NCBI GenBank assembly: GCA_006226595.1
Contig: SBGP01000089.1
Coordinates: forward strand, 1 to 64,000
Length of the DNA stretch: 64,000 nucleotides
DNA from: Deltaproteobacteria bacterium
GTDB taxonomy: Bacteria; Myxococcota_A; UBA796; GCA-2862545
Direction of reading: 5' to 3'
The translations under genes and the position numbers were made by a program. Numbering within the stretch: the stretch's first letter is position 1; each line of letters begins with the position of its first letter. Positions 36,054 to 47,431 of the stretch are shown here, one piece after another. Below the pieces are notes generated by a model. It ran no database searches. It had not been told where the DNA came from and saw only the letters and a program-made list of their open reading frames with translations.

Positions 36054-37385
36054 ATGATTCGCTCTCTCCTGCTCGCGGCCCTCGCCCTCGCCGCCGCCCC
36101 GGCGCTCGCCGACGATGCACTGCCGCTGACCCCGGACGACGCGGTCCGCCACGCGCTGGCCGCCGCGCCGAGCCTCGACGCTCAGCAGGCCGCCACCCGC
36201 CAAGCCCAGCGGGACGCCGCCACGGCCACGGTGGACTTCGCGCCCATCCTCGAGGGCACGGCCTCGTACACGCGCCTGTCGAAGGTCGAACTCCCCCCGC
36301 TGAACTTCGGCGGCATGGAGATCGACAACCCCTTCGTGCCCGTCTACGACAACTACAGCCTCAAGGGCACGCTGACCTGGCCCGTCTCGGACCTGTTCTT
36401 CGCCATTCTGCCTGGCTACCGCGCCTCACTCGGCGCCCTGGAAGTGCAGCGGGCGAGCGAAGAGGTCGAGCGGCGCAAGGTCGCGCGCGACGCGCTCCAG
36501 GCCTACTACCAGCTGGTGCTCGTGCGCGAGGGACTCGCGGTGGCCGAGACTGGCGTGGCCCTGCTCGAAGCCCACGAGGTGCAGCTCGCCGACCTGTTCG
36601 AGGCCGGCCTCGTCACGCGTGCGGACGTGCTCCAGGTCCAGGCCCAGCTCGCCGAGGCCCGGGCCCAGCGCGAGACCCTGCTCGGGCAGTCGACGGTGGC
36701 CGAGGCGCACCTGTGCACGATGCTGCAGATCCCCGCGCCAGTGGCGGTGCTCCTGCCCGAGCCCCCCACCGACGAGGAGTCGCGCAGCGCCGAGGAGCTC
36801 GTCGCCCTCGCCGAGAGCCAGCGGCCCGAGGTGCGGCTGCTCGACCAGCTCGTCCAGACCCACCGCCACGCCGCGCGCGCCCAGCGAGGCGCCGCCCTGC
36901 CCCACATCGCGGTGGTGGGCAACTACACCTACGCCAACCCCAACCAGCGCATCTCGCCGCCAACCGCCGAGTTCAACGGCACCTGGGACGCGACGGTGGC
37001 GATGACCTGGTCCCCCGGCGAGAGCCTGAAGCGCGCGAACGACGCGGCCAAGGCGAAGACCGAGCAGCTCAAGGCCGAGGCCGACCTCGAGACCCTGGAG
37101 CGCGGCCTGAACGTGCAGGTCGCGGCAGCCCTCGCCGATCTGCGTGCTGCGACGCGGCTCACGGTCGTCGCCGCCGAACAGGTCTCTGCGGCAGAGGCCG
37201 CATTCGAGGCCCAGACGGACCTGCTCGAGGCCGGCTCCGCCACGGCCACCGAGGCGCTGCAGGCCGAAGCCTCGGCACGCCGCGCGCGGCTCGCCCTGGT
37301 CGACGCCCGCGTCGACCTGACCCTTGCCCAGATCGACCTCGACTACGCCATCGGCGACGCCCTCGCCCCGGAGAACGCCCCATGA
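36054..37385 (+). CDS. Outer-membrane efflux protein (TolC family)
   Basis: A 443-residue protein, ATG 36054 (MIRSLLLAALALAAAPALAD, signal peptide cut near 19). OEP helical repeats include LTPDDAVRHALAAAPSLDAQ, YDNYSLKGTLTWPVSDLFFA, VALLEAHEVQLADLFEAGLV, and PHIAVVGNYTYANPNQRISP. A turn rich in aromatic and Asn residues near 295-315 is the second outer-membrane strand set. Start overlaps no gene, end overlaps the adaptor by ATGA. Channel of the second multidrug-type pump. Confidence 0.9.
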   Translation: MIRSLLLAALALAAAPALADDALPLTPDDAVRHALAAAPSLDAQQAATRQAQRDAATATVDFAPILEGTASYTRLSKVELPPLNFGGMEIDNPFVPVYDNYSLKGTLTWPVSDLFFAILPGYRASLGALEVQRASEEVERRKVARDALQAYYQLVLVREGLAVAETGVALLEAHEVQLADLFEAGLVTRADVLQVQAQLAEARAQRETLLGQSTVAEAHLCTMLQIPAPVAVLLPEPPTDEESRSAEELVALAESQRPEVRLLDQLVQTHRHAARAQRGAALPHIAVVGNYTYANPNQRISPPTAEFNGTWDATVAMTWSPGESLKRANDAAKAKTEQLKAEADLETLERGLNVQVAAALADLRAATRLTVVAAEQVSAAEAAFEAQTDLLEAGSATATEALQAEASARRARLALVDARVDLTLAQIDLDYAIGDALAPENAP

Positions 37386-38457
37386 ACCGCCTGATCGTCA
37401 CGCTGGGGCTGTTGGCCCCGCTCACGGCCTGCCACTTCGGCTCCGCCCACGGCGAGTCCCCCTCGGTCCCGACCGAGGCCCGCTCTCCGCGTGTCGAGAT
37501 CCTCGACCTCGTCGACGAAGATCTCGTCGGCCACGTCCAGGCCTCGGGGACCGCCGCCGCTATCGAGTCCGCGAGCCTGGCCGCCCCGGCGGGTGCCGTC
37601 GTGCGAGAGGTGCTCGTCGAGCCCGGCGACACCGTCACCAAGGGACAGGCGCTGGTCCGCTACAAGAGCGACCGCATCGCCGCCGCCCAGCTCCAGGCCG
37701 AGTCCTCGGTGGTCGCCGCCGAGACCCAGGCGAGCCACGCGGAGTCCGAGCTCGCACGGCTGACTCCGCTCGCCGAGCGCGGCACCATCTCGAAGGCCCA
37801 GCTGGACACGCTGCAAGCACAGGCCAAAGCCGCACGCGCCCAGGCCGAGGCCGCCGTCGGCGCCTCCCGCTCTGCCAAGGCCGCAGCCAGCGACCTCACC
37901 GTGCGCGCACCCTTCGATGGGGTGGTGACGGCGGTGTACGCACAGGTCGGCGAGACCGCGACCGGCGGACCCGCCGCGCGCGTGGCCGATCTCAGCGCGC
38001 TGGAGCTCACCCTGCCCGTGCACGAGCGCGACCTGATGCGGGTGAAGAAGGGCGCCGAGGCCGAGGTGTACTTCCCGAACCTGGGCATCACCACCACCGG
38101 CGAGGTGACCTGGGTCGGGCTCGAGATCGACCGCCGCACGCGCACCGCCCAGGTCGAGGCGACCATCGACAACGGCACGCTCGGGCTGCCCGCCGGCGCC
38201 TTCGCCGACGCCACCCTGCGCTCGGACATCGGGCGCACCGGCATCACCATCCCCGCCGCGGCCCTTGCCGGGCCCGACGAGGCGCCCTTCGTGTGGGTGG
38301 TGGTCGACGACCACGCCTCGCGCCGCGAGGTCGCGGTGCGGCCGCTTCCCGACGGCAAGCTCGAGGTCGTCGAAGGCGTGAAGGCCGGTGAGCGCATCGT
38401 CGCGAGCCGGGTCAGCGCGGTGACCGAGGGACCCGTGACCCCCGTCGGAGGTGCGCT

Positions 38458-38461
<4 letters not shown>
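37382..38461 (+). CDS. RND periplasmic adaptor lipoprotein (MFP)
   Basis: A 359-residue protein: lipoprotein signal [20 protein letters not shown] (Cys17). Lipoyl halves at [20 protein letters not shown] and [20 protein letters not shown] flank an Ala-rich alpha-hairpin of about 85 residues ([20 protein letters not shown]). Then beta-barrel [20 protein letters not shown] and membrane-proximal domain. The genes on both sides overlap by ATGA and GTGA. Adaptor for the pump at 38458. Confidence 0.9.
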
Positions 38462-41549
<3,088 letters not shown>

Positions 41550-41553
<4 letters not shown>

Positions 41554-42089
41554 GCCGCCGCCAGGAGCTCCTGCGCGCCGCCACGCACCACTTCGGCGCG
41601 CGCGGCTACGGCGAGGCCCACGTGGCCGACATCGCCGCGGAGATCGGGTACACCAAGGCCGCGCTCTACTACCACTTCGCGAGCAAGGAAACGCTCTGGC
41701 GAGAGGCTCTCGCCACGGTGCTCGACCGCCTGGACGAGGCCATGGACAGCTGCGGCGACACCGCGGCGCTGGAGCCCTGGCTGCGCTGCCGCTTCGAGGC
41801 CGTGAGTCGCTGGGCCGCGGCGGACCCCGATGCCTGCCGGCTGGTCGTGCGCGCGGCCTGGGAGCGGCCCGAGGACCACGAATGGACCGAGGCCCGGTTC
41901 TCCACGCAGTGGCGGGCCTTTCGGGACCGCTTCGGCGAGCGGCCCGTGCTCGAGCTCGCCCTTCGAGGACTGATGCGCGAGCTGATGCGGACCATCGCCG
42001 AGCAGGGCGCCGTCCCCGACGCGATAGCAGACGGCCTCGCCGCCATCCTCGGCAGCCAGGGCCCGGGCAAGCCCACACCGCCAACCTGA
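41550..42089 (+). CDS. TetR-family regulator at the end of the second pump operon
   Basis: A 179-residue regulator starting GTG 41550 ([20 protein letters not shown]). [32 protein letters not shown]. The ligand domain is shorter than usual and Trp/Arg-rich ([20 protein letters not shown]). The operon therefore has two TetR regulators, one divergent (35334) and one terminal. The truncated IS91 transposase begins within 10 bp of its stop, so the IS-side junction lies right behind this gene. Confidence 0.85.
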
Positions 42090-42094
42090 CCAGC

Positions 42095-43319
42095 GAGGCC
42101 TCAGCGGGTGCGACCGCCGGTCCGCGCGGCACAGCCGTCGCTCCTCGGCCGTGACCGCCTTCCGAACAGGGCTCCGCGCTTCCGCGACCACCCGAGCTCG
42201 GTACCGAGACCGCGGTGCCAGCACCCCTCGATAGATCACCAGGTTCGAGTGCTTGAGGGGCACCAGCGCCGCGAGCCGCCCCACCAGCTCCTCTGGCGTG
42301 AATACGAACGCCGTCGTGCCGTCGCTCCAGGGCTTCTTCAGACGCAGCACCACCGCACCATCTGCCCGTCGATCGAGGCGGCTCTTCGCCAGCGCAGGTC
42401 GATTCACGTACCGGCACAGCCGCTCCAGGACCTCTCGATCCCGGGGCGCGATGCGGACCGCCGCGTGAAGGTTGTAGCCATCCCGAACCGCGCACCGCTC
42501 GGGCAGCCGGACCTCGCGGCCGCCAACGGTGACCATGCGACGCGCCTTCTGCCAGCGCCGCGGCCCGACCACGGTCAGCCCCTGGAGTGCACCTGCCTGA
42601 AGCAGCTGTTGAGCATCGGCCGAGTCCTCCTCTTCCCCAACGTCGAGTCCCTCGGCAACCAGCCACGCCTCGCAGTCCGCGGCAATCTGGTCGACCACCG
42701 TCTGCACCTCCCGGGTGCTCGGGGATGGCGAAGGGTGCCACCGCAGTTGGCCGTCGCTCTCCTCCCTGTAGACCCCATCGAGCCAGAGCATGTGCGCGTG
42801 GACGTTCAGCCGCAGGGCGCTGCCGAAGCGCTGCAGCACCGCGACCGAGCCGGTGCGCCCACCCTCCACACCCTGCCGACACAGGGCTGCCTCGTACCAC
42901 TGCTCGATGGCTTCACTTGCGATGCGTAGCAGGTCCAGCACCACGTCGTGGCGGCGTGCCAGCAGCATCCGGATCTTCCACGGGAACGTGAGCACCCACT
43001 GTCGCACACCGACCACCGGCAGCACGTGGTCTACCCAGTGTGCCGCCCTCTCCGCCATGCGACGGCCGCCACACGATGGGCAGAACCCTCGCCCCTTGCA
43101 CGAGAACGGGCGGTGGTGGTTGCAGCCCTCACACGCGAGGCAGGCGAAGCCCTGGCGAAAGTCCCCACACGCCACGAAGGCCTCGAGCTCCTTGTGCACG
43201 AACCGCGGCAGGAACCGGTCGGACGCGTCGAGGTGCGCCACGAAGCCCGGAAGTCCCTCCTCCACCGCGCTGTACAGGAGGTCACCCGCAGCGCCGCAGT
43301 GCTCGACCGAGAGGACCAT
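42095..43319 (-). mobile_element. IS91-family transposase, truncated at the 3' end
   Basis: About 405 residues of an HUH (Y1/Y2) transposase. The N-terminal zinc-binding part has CLACEGCNHHRPFSCKGRGF and CPSCGGRRMAERAAHWVDHV; the HUH motif is RLNVHAHMLWLDG; near the end KHSNLVIYRGVLAPRSRYRA is the usual C-terminal YHG-x-APN region. After that the frame runs into sequence opposite the TetR gene, so the normal C-terminus and the 3' origin (oriIS), needed for rolling-circle transposition, are missing. ATG 43319 is taken as start, with AGGAGG nearly touching it; GTG 43331 is an alternative. Two hairpins lie just upstream (43327-43345 and 43386-43404). Confidence 0.8.
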
Positions 43320-43800
43320 GCCTCCTGGCACGCAACAAGCGTGCCATCGGACAAACCATCATTATCGGCAGGGTCGACGGAGATCGACGAACCGCCTGTT
43401 CGTCGTTCTTCGTCGTTCTCCGTCAGCCGAGACCGCTCGACCATCCCCCTGGCGGGCGACGGACGCGCCACGCCGGACGGTTCTACGGGGGGCCGCTCCG
43501 ACCTCGTCCTGCAACTGGCCCGGACATCCCCCACTGCGGCTGATTGTTCTCGGCCCTCGCGGGTCGGGGTCGTGCCGGCGCCCCCATGGAGCGCCGCAGA
43601 CAACCAGCCAAACAGCCGATCTCCACTCCGCGGCACACACCGTGACGTAGGAGTGCGGGAGGTCGCAGGAGGTCTGGAGCTCCCTCTCAGACCACGTCCG
43701 GCGTGAGGCGCAAGCCCAGCCAGGGCCTCGACCCACGTTCTTGGAGGCCGAGCGGCTCCCGCCGACCGGCACGGCCGTTCTCTCCCGCGGACCCGCGCGG
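43320..43800. other. Non-coding stretch between IS91 remnant and module B, with hairpins
   Basis: No credible gene. GGCACGC-aacaa-GCGTGCC (43327-43345) and GACGAAC-cgcct-GTTCGTC (43386-43404) are perfect hairpins; GACGGAGA (43376-43383) pairs with TCTCCGTC (43417-43424) around the second. They may belong to the IS91 left end. 43425-43800 shows nothing recognisable on either strand. Confidence 0.5.
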
Positions 43801-43954
43801 CATGTCCGTCATGACATGACAAGTCGGACATGGGCCTGGGAGCGGCATGTGAGCACTCCTGACATGCCCGCCATGTCAGAAGCCGGGAGCTGACATGGCA
43901 CTCCCCGGCTTCCCGAGAATCGCCCGGGGAGCCCGTGAACACGCCCCATGTCAG
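43801..43954. repeat. Cluster of CATGTC/GACATG palindromes upstream of module B
   Basis: CATGTCC (43801-43807) pairs with GGACATG (43826-43832) around an inner dyad GTCATG-a-CATGAC (43808-43820). CTGACATG-cccgc-CATGTCAG (43859-43879) is a perfect dyad. Further half-sites are CTGACATG at 43890-43897 and CATGTCAG at 43947-43954. All share CATGTC/GACATG with the module A cluster but with other flanks. The cluster ends 33 bp before the wHTH gene start, so it covers its promoter. Confidence 0.72.
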
Positions 43955-43987
43955 GAGCAACAGCTTTGCAACACGCGCCGAGCGAAC

Positions 43988-45547
43988 ATGGCGTTCATGA
44001 GCACACTGACCCTGGACGAAGTGACCTCCCGCCTGAGCGATGCGGGCGAGGCGGTCTTTACCTACGACACCGACGCCGATCCGCTTGTCGCCGGATTCGA
44101 CGACGCGCTCTCGGAGGCCGCCGCGAGGGGCGGCGGATGGCTGCTGTTCCCCCCGCCACTCCAGGGCGGCGCCATCGCCCGCGTGTTCACCGAGGAGCTG
44201 AAGGAACAGGCCGAGGCCCAGGCCCTCGATCTGGAGTGCGCGGAGACCGTCGACTGCGGCACGGTTTGGGCGGTCCACGTCGAGGCCTCGCTCTTCCCCG
44301 AGTGGGAGGACGACGAGAAGGAGCTTCCGGAGTGGGTGGACGACGAGCGCGACGAGGACGGGGAAGCCCGCGTGGAACCCCACGTACCCGCGGCAGTGGT
44401 GCGCGTGGACACTCACGCCCAGCCATCCCCGGTCTGGACGCCGAACGAGGTCCGATACAAGCGACGCCTCGATCCGCTGCTCCTGGCGGAGCTTGCGAAG
44501 AAGTCCGGCAAGTCCAGCGCACAGACGCTCCGAGACCTACGGGCAACGGCGGGCGGCGACCCCACCGACGCCGCCTACCTCCTCCTCGGCGACGACCCCA
44601 CCGACCTCTGGGACTGGGCAGAGATCGGCACCGAACTCTACGGCCAGCCCAAGCGCAACTTCATCGGCCCCATGGTCGGCGCCGTGCGCCGCTGCGCGGA
44701 CCAGCGCGCGTTTCAGGCGTTCATCGGCCGCACGGGGCTCGAACGCCTGCTGTTCCACGCCGTCGCCCACCGCGACTGGGACATGCCGCAGCCGATCACC
44801 CTCCGTCGTCTTCAGGGCACGCTGGAGGTCTCGTTCCCGGTCGGGCGGCCCAGCCGCCTCAACACGGAGCTCCAGGAGCTGCTCACCCGCCTGCACATCG
44901 ACACCGCCTTTCCGGCGGAGACGAGTCGAACCACCGAGGCCGAGCTGTGCGTACTTCGGGCGCGCCGACCGACAGTGGCCCCGAGGTCGACCCCGGTCCG
45001 CATCTCCACAGCGGCGCGACCCCAGGCCGCGCAGGTGCGCAGCCCGACACCGCCCCCACGTCCCGTTCGGGTGAGCCCGCAACGACAGCCGAGCGCCGCA
45101 CCCGGCCGGCGGTCAAGGGCACCAGTCTCGCCTGGACCGGCTTCGCCCCGACCCCATCCCGCAGTCCCTCCGATCTCATCACCGCCGACACGGCGCCCGC
45201 TTGACCCCGCGCCCAGGCCTTCCACTGAGGCTCGCCCCAAGCCGGAACCCCACCGTCCAGGCCGCTCCACGGAGACACCTGGTGCGGCCATGTCTCCGAA
45301 CATTCAGGAGGAGCCGCTCCGCCCGTCGAGTGCCAGGATGACCCGGGAACAGCGCAAGCAGGCCCTCACCGCCTGGGTGCAGGCGCAGGGCGGGTGCTCC
45401 ACCAAGGAGCTCGAAGTCGGCCTCGGTTGGACGCGCTCCACGGTGCGAGCCATCCTCGAAGCGGTGATCGACGAGGGTCGAGTGCGTCGCACCGACGCCA
45501 ACCCACGGTCGCCAACGCAACGCTACGTCGCCACCGCGGCAGGCTGA
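43988..45547 (+). CDS. Schlafen/AAA_4-related protein with Pro-rich linker and winged helix (module B)
   Basis: A 519-residue protein (ATG 43988; 43997 also possible). Residues 1-150 are an acidic domain absent from the module A paralogue (VTSRLSDAGEAVFTYDTDAD, FPEWEDDEKELPEW). Residues about 155-315 match the paralogue: PTDAAYLLLGDDPTDLWDWA and LERLLFHAVAHRDWDMPQPI followed by TLEVSFPVG, the NA-x-x-HRD-type segment of Schlafen/AAA_4 proteins. A 125-residue Pro/Arg/Ser linker (about 325-450) leads to a winged helix (LEVGLGWTRSTVRAILEAVI, SPTQRYVATAAG). No AlbA_2 nuclease domain is present. Likely the DNA-binding regulator of the element. Confidence 0.7.
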   Translation: MAFMSTLTLDEVTSRLSDAGEAVFTYDTDADPLVAGFDDALSEAAARGGGWLLFPPPLQGGAIARVFTEELKEQAEAQALDLECAETVDCGTVWAVHVEASLFPEWEDDEKELPEWVDDERDEDGEARVEPHVPAAVVRVDTHAQPSPVWTPNEVRYKRRLDPLLLAELAKKSGKSSAQTLRDLRATAGGDPTDAAYLLLGDDPTDLWDWAEIGTELYGQPKRNFIGPMVGAVRRCADQRAFQAFIGRTGLERLLFHAVAHRDWDMPQPITLRRLQGTLEVSFPVGRPSRLNTELQELLTRLHIDTAFPAETSRTTEAELCVLRARRPTVAPRSTPVRISTAARPQAAQVRSPTPPPRPVRVSPQRQPSAAPGRRSRAPVSPGPASPRPHPAVPPISSPPTRRPLDPAPRPSTEARPKPEPHRPGRSTETPGAAMSPNIQEEPLRPSSARMTREQRKQALTAWVQAQGGCSTKELEVGLGWTRSTVRAILEAVIDEGRVRRTDANPRSPTQRYVATAAG

Positions 45548-45717
45548 CGGGGCACCGAAGAGCCCTGGTTCTAGCGGTTCGCCGGCGTCCCGTGATTCTC
45601 GCAGTGGTAGCGCTGATCGACGGTGGCGACGACTGAAAGGCGGTGCGGAGCCACGCCACGACCACGACATCCAGAGAGCACCAGAGCTGGGCAGGCGGGC
45701 CCGACCGGTCCGCGAGG

Positions 45718-46389
45718 TCAGTCGATCCGCGACAGGGTCTTGTCCCGCGCCTCCTCCCAGTCCTCTTCCGTCTCGCGCTGCTTCAGATCGCTATAGGCAT
45801 CCGCCCACCAGTCCACACCCCAGGGGAAGTTGCGGTGGACCTCGTGGTGGAGCTCGAAGCTGTCGTCCTCGCGCACCACCGCCTCCAGTCGATAGGCGAA
45901 CTGCAGCCACGCGCGCTTCACACGGGGGCCGAGCACGTCCCCGAGCCCCTCGTACGACGGGTGGGCGAGGGCGGGGTGCGACAGCATGCCCTCGAAGGCA
46001 TCCACCGTGGGGTCCCAGCGCATGCGCACCTGGTCGGGGTACACCTCCGCCAAGAACCCCGCCTTGGTGAGCACCTCGTTGCGGGAGGTGGTGTACCAGG
46101 TCGCCACCTGGTCCAAGAACACCAGGCTCGGCGCCTTCGCCGTGCCCTCGCGCTCCACCCGCGCCAGGTAGGTGCCCGAGACCCCCACGTAGTTGCTCCC
46201 CTCGGCAAGCGTGATGCCCCGCCTCTCCCGCTCGCCGCGGAGCCAAGGCCCGAACTCGGGCTCGTGCCCCCACATCAGGCGGCGTACCCCCGGGTGCAGC
46301 ACCACTTCGGGCTCGCCGTCGGCGGTGCGCTCGATGCGCATGACGGCATCGGCGAGGGTGTCGGGCTTCACGAACTTGGTGTGGGCCAT
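45718..46389 (-). CDS. XRE-family regulator with long C-terminal domain (module B)
   Basis: A 223-residue protein; ATG 46389 preceded by AAGGAGG. HTH at about 45-100: WLRGERERRGITLAEGSNYV, GVSGTYLARVEREGTAKAPS, matching the module A protein at 19292 (PYLAKVERQGTAKAPD). The lead VLHPGVRRLMWGHEPEFGP is also shared. The C-terminal half (VYPDQVRMRWDPTVDAFEGM, WGVDWWADAYSDLKQRETEE) is diverged from that of module A and not a family I know. Convergent with the wHTH gene (170-bp gap), divergent from the small HTH gene at 46748. Confidence 0.78.
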   Translation of the reverse strand: MAHTKFVKPDTLADAVMRIERTADGEPEVVLHPGVRRLMWGHEPEFGPWLRGERERRGITLAEGSNYVGVSGTYLARVEREGTAKAPSLVFLDQVATWYTTSRNEVLTKAGFLAEVYPDQVRMRWDPTVDAFEGMLSHPALAHPSYEGLGDVLGPRVKRAWLQFAYRLEAVVREDDSFELHHEVHRNFPWGVDWWADAYSDLKQRETEEDWEEARDKTLSRID

Positions 46390-46747
46390 GGGCTGACCTC
46401 CTTGCCCTGCCTGATAACTAAAATGTTGCCGGGAGGAAAGAGGGATCGGACATCGAACGGCCTCATGACGTCCTCGAGACGCCCACACCGGTACCGACGC
46501 CCACCTCCTACAACACACAGAAGCCCTGCACATCACCGAATCGCGCTGGGGAACCTCCTGCGGGCGAGCCCTTGAACTTTTTTGTTCAATCCGGGTGGCC
46601 CCTCGATTCGAGATCGCCTAGACTCCAGTTGGGGAACGTTCGCCGCAGCCCTGTGGCCGACGTCTCCGGTTCGACCTGCGTCCTCGCCCACCTGTGCGAG
46701 GCGGATGCCTCCGTGCGCCCGCCTCTCGCCGTCTCCTGGGAGCCTCG
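46390..46747. promoter_or_regulatory. Divergent regulatory gap of module B with TTGAAC-N6-GTTCAA dyad
   Basis: A 358-bp gap between the XRE and small HTH genes. TTGAAC (46572-46577) and GTTCAA (46584-46589) form a dyad around six T, a good candidate site for the XRE protein. AT-richer patches (GATAACTAAAATGTTGCC at 46422-46439) sit in front of the XRE gene and may hold its promoter. No coding sequence is evident. Module A has a 194-bp gap in the same place without this dyad. Confidence 0.5.
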
Positions 46748-46999
46748 ATGTCCGCACCCAAGCGCCAGTACTTCCTCAAGACCCACACCCTCCAGGCGGT
46801 GCTCGACCGCTGCCACCTCACCCACACCCGCTTCGCTCGGCACCTCGGCATCCACCGCTCTCACTGGAGCCAGTTGTTCAACGCGCGCCGGCCCGTCTCA
46901 CCCGACATGCGCCAGGCGCTCCTCACGAGCCGCTACACCCGAGACGTGCCCGAGGACGAGCTCTGGGAGGTGCGGCTGCCCGAGGGCGCGTGCAACTGA
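46748..46999 (+). CDS. Small HTH protein (module B)
   Basis: An 83-residue protein, ATG 46748 with GGGAG upstream. YFLKTHTLQAVLDRCHLTHT, RFARHLGIHRSHWSQLFNAR, RQALLTSRYTRDVPEDELWE: a Cro/XRE-like helix-turn-helix followed by a conserved tail, clearly paralogous to the protein at 20191 across its whole length. The two share the H-x-THT-x-FA-x-HLG-x-x-RSHWS core. The C-terminus is shorter by about 17 residues. Candidate regulator or excision factor of the element. Confidence 0.75.
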   Translation: MSAPKRQYFLKTHTLQAVLDRCHLTHTRFARHLGIHRSHWSQLFNARRPVSPDMRQALLTSRYTRDVPEDELWEVRLPEGACN

Positions 47000-47123
47000 G
47001 CGCCAACACGCTCGCCCAGACCCGACCCGGCGAATTGGCTCGTCGCCCACAACGGTCCCCAACCCGCAGGAGGTTCCCAGCACCAGACCCACCCACGCCC
47101 ACCCCCGCCTCGAAGGATCCGCC

Positions 47124-47180
47124 ATGCCCCGCCCCGCCCCCCTGTCCCCGCCCATCTCCCTCCACCCGGAGGTCCAGTGA
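47124..47180 (+). CDS. 18-codon leader ORF overlapping the Pro-rich gene
   Basis: ATG 47124 opens MPRPAPLSPPISLHPEVQ and stops at TGA 47178-47180, overlapping the GTG start of the next gene (GTGA). Its upstream context CGAAGGATCC-GCCATGCCCC matches that of the single, longer Pro-rich gene in module A. It may be a translated leader coupled to the 84-codon gene, or the trace of a frameshift that split the gene. Confidence 0.4.
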   Translation: MPRPAPLSPPISLHPEVQ

Positions 47181-47431
47181 CCCGGCCTGCGGCGAGCACG
47201 CCGCAGCCGCAGAGCAACCGCCACGAGCCGCCGCGATCCCAGCTGGCCGCTGGGCCCGCCAGTCCCGAAGGCGAGCCGCGGAGACCGACAGCCAATGCGC
47301 CCTCCGCACTCGAACCTCAGCCAGAGCAGGTCCAGCCGCAGCCCGTGCAGGGAGCCCAGGACGCTCAGGATCGGGTGCGCCGAGCGGCGCGTCTACTCGC
47401 CACGGCTGTGCTCCGGGGCGTGAACCGATGA
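47177..47431 (+). CDS. Small Pro/Gln-rich protein (module B)
   Basis: An 84-residue protein, GTG 47177 with GGAGG five bases upstream. Most of the sequence is disordered, rich in Pro, Gln and Ala (PQPEQVQPQPVQGAQDAQD is within frame), and it ends RVRRAARLLATAVLRGVNR, an amphipathic helix shared with the module A protein at 20582. It overlaps the J-domain-like gene by ATGA. Function unknown; position and last helix are the conserved features. Confidence 0.5.
   Translation: MTRPAASTPQPQSNRHEPPRSQLAAGPASPEGEPRRPTANAPSALEPQPEQVQPQPVQGAQDAQDRVRRAARLLATAVLRGVNR

Noticed and set aside
43742-43765. Left attachment site for module B, based on GGCTCCCGC shared with the tRNA-Asn 3' end
   Set aside because: Only 9 bp match, flanking bases differ, and in GC-rich DNA such matches are expected by chance.
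43031-44416. Minus-strand frame of 461 codons spanning the start of module B
   Set aside because: Crosses the palindrome cluster and lies antisense to the wHTH gene and in another frame of the transposase; no domain.
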